DNA of 6,993 nucleotides. Source: an uncultured Peptococcaceae bacterium (GTDB lineage: Bacteria; Bacillota; Peptococcia; Peptococcales; Peptococcaceae). The stretch is taken from assembly GCA_900556545.1 (NCBI GenBank), contig USPE01000101.1, positions 1 to 6,993 on the forward strand, written 5' to 3'. This document shows positions 6,182 through 6,993 of the stretch, one piece after another; within the stretch, counting starts at the first letter, position 1, and each line of letters opens with the position of its first letter. A program made the position numbers and the translations under genes. Under the pieces are notes generated by a model. It worked only from the letters and a program-made list of their open reading frames with translations. It did not search any database and was not told where the DNA came from.

Positions 6182-6216
6182 AATAATCCGACCTGTATAC
6201 TGCCGATTTTTTCGCT
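6182..6216. other. junction between two head-to-head genes that both lack their 5' ends
   Basis: Left of here the minus-strand surface protein is truncated at its N-terminus. Right of here the plus-strand ApbE is truncated at its N-terminus, with an in-frame TAA at 6184-6186 just before family-like residues begin. The only symmetry seen is the near-palindrome CTGTATACTG (6193-6202). No insertion sequence, promoter or ribosome site occupies the gap, as would be needed between two intact divergent genes. Confidence 0.6.
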
Positions 6217-6993
6217 ATGGACACATCCATAACGTTCACAGCATATGGTTCTGATGCACAAACAGCCATCTCGGCTGCTGAAGAACAAGTCACCCAATTG
6301 GAATCATTATTTTCTACAACAAAAACACACAGCGACATTGCCTTGTTAAACCAAACAAAAACAACCGCTGTTTCATCTGAGGTGCTGACCGTGCTGCAAA
6401 CAGCGCTTCAATTATATCACGATACAAACGGCATATTTAATCCTGCCCTTTATCCGGTGCTAAAAGCTTGGGGATTCACCACCGAGCAGTATCAAATACC
6501 CGATTCCCATACACTGCTCCAACAGTTACAACATATTGAGGCCAATACAATCCATCTTGATCTTGCTTCCCAAACTGTCACCTTAACGGATCCTGCAACG
6601 GAAATAGATCTGGGCGGTATTGTAAAAGGATACGCATCCGACCGGCTCATCGAATTATTTCGTCAACAGGGTGTATCTTCTGCTATCGTTTCTTTAGGCG
6701 GAAATATTCAAACATTGGGACGCAAGCCCGATGGTTCTCTTTGGAAGGTTGGAATTCAAAATCCATTCAATCCGGAAGTCTGTATCGGACTGGTAGAAAT
6801 TGAGGAGCAGGCAGTGATTACCTCCGGCGCCTATCAACGTTATTTTGTCGGTACCGACGGCAAGCAATATCACCATATTATTGACCCTCGAACCGGCGCT
6901 CCTGCCGAAAGCGACCTGGCTTCTGTCACCATCGTCAGCGACAGCGGCATTTTGGCCGACGGTCTTTCAACGGCTTTATTTATCATGGGCAAA
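6217..6993 (+). CDS. apbE: FAD:protein FMN transferase (ApbE family), N-terminally truncated and cut by the window edge
   Basis: ApbE moves FMN from FAD onto a threonine of flavoproteins such as NqrC, RnfG and extracellular FMN-binding proteins, usually outside the membrane. From ATG 6217, 259 residues are visible. They show the family blocks in order: MDTSITFTAYG at 1-11, DLGGIVKGYASDR at 131-143, SLGGNIQTLG at 159-168, VITSGAYQRYF at 200-210, YHHIIDPRTGAP at 218-229, and ADGLSTALFIMG at 247-258, whose D248 and T252 match the magnesium-binding positions. The frame is open from 6187 and the preceding residues YTADFFA also fit the family, whose proteins normally have an export or lipoprotein signal before this. 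An in-frame TAA at 6184 and the absence of any ribosome site before ATG 6217 indicate that the true 5' end is missing. The C-terminus lies beyond the window. Confidence 0.85.
   Translation, partial: MDTSITFTAYGSDAQTAISAAEEQVTQLESLFSTTKTHSDIALLNQTKTTAVSSEVLTVLQTALQLYHDTNGIFNPALYPVLKAWGFTTEQYQIPDSHTLLQQLQHIEANTIHLDLASQTVTLTDPATEIDLGGIVKGYASDRLIELFRQQGVSSAIVSLGGNIQTLGRKPDGSLWKVGIQNPFNPEVCIGLVEIEEQAVITSGAYQRYFVGTDGKQYHHIIDPRTGAPAESDLASVTIVSDSGILADGLSTALFIMGK

Noticed and set aside
6217..6219. ATG 6217 as an authentic start of a cytoplasmic ApbE
   Set aside because: No ribosome site precedes it, and family-like residues continue upstream to about 6196 before an in-frame stop. An authentic short form remains possible but is less likely.
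6075..6338. Minus-strand open frame spanning the junction
   Set aside because: It mixes out-of-frame surface-protein sequence with antisense apbE, so it is a by-product of the join.

Overview
The window looks like chromosomal DNA of a low-to-moderate GC member of the Bacillota (Firmicutes). The evidence is strong purine-rich Shine-Dalgarno sites, a short S20 gene, AT-rich spacers, and a surface protein of the Shr-like HID type that is common in anaerobic Clostridia and Negativicutes. I cannot fix the genus from the sequence alone.

Layout, left to right. Bases 1-63 hold the end of a spacer and perhaps the first codons of a divergent minus-strand gene. Bases 64-504 are a complete rpsT transcription unit: a near-consensus promoter, a hairpin in the leader, a TTG-started S20 gene with a strong ribosome binding site, and a textbook intrinsic terminator. 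Bases 505-923 are a long spacer with an extended -10 promoter near 686-714 and a roughly 200-nt leader. That leader can fold into a large closed structure with mutually exclusive pairings, and it precedes a membrane-anchored diguanylate cyclase (924-2738: TM, extracellular sensor, TM, PAS, GGDEF with an intact I-site). Bases 2739-3062 are a convergent spacer with three inverted repeats, at least one of them terminator-like.

On the minus strand, 5444-3063 encodes a secreted 793-residue protein built from about five HID-like beta domains plus a central calcium-loop-containing segment. It is translationally coupled (TAATG overlap) to an upstream gene fragment (6181-5444) that is the C-terminal part of a related surface protein. 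From about 6187 to the right edge the plus strand encodes an FAD:protein FMN transferase (ApbE). It lacks its N-terminal export region and any start signals, and it runs off the window.

The most notable feature is the point near 6182-6208, where two genes that both lack their 5' ends meet head to head. Neither has a start codon with a ribosome site, a signal peptide or a promoter. This suggests a DNA rearrangement (inversion, possibly phase-variable, or a deletion) or an inverted chimera from amplification or assembly. Together the genes suggest a signalling protein that makes c-di-GMP and a cell-surface heme/flavin-type module. The link between ApbE and the surface proteins must be treated with caution because the junction may not be native.
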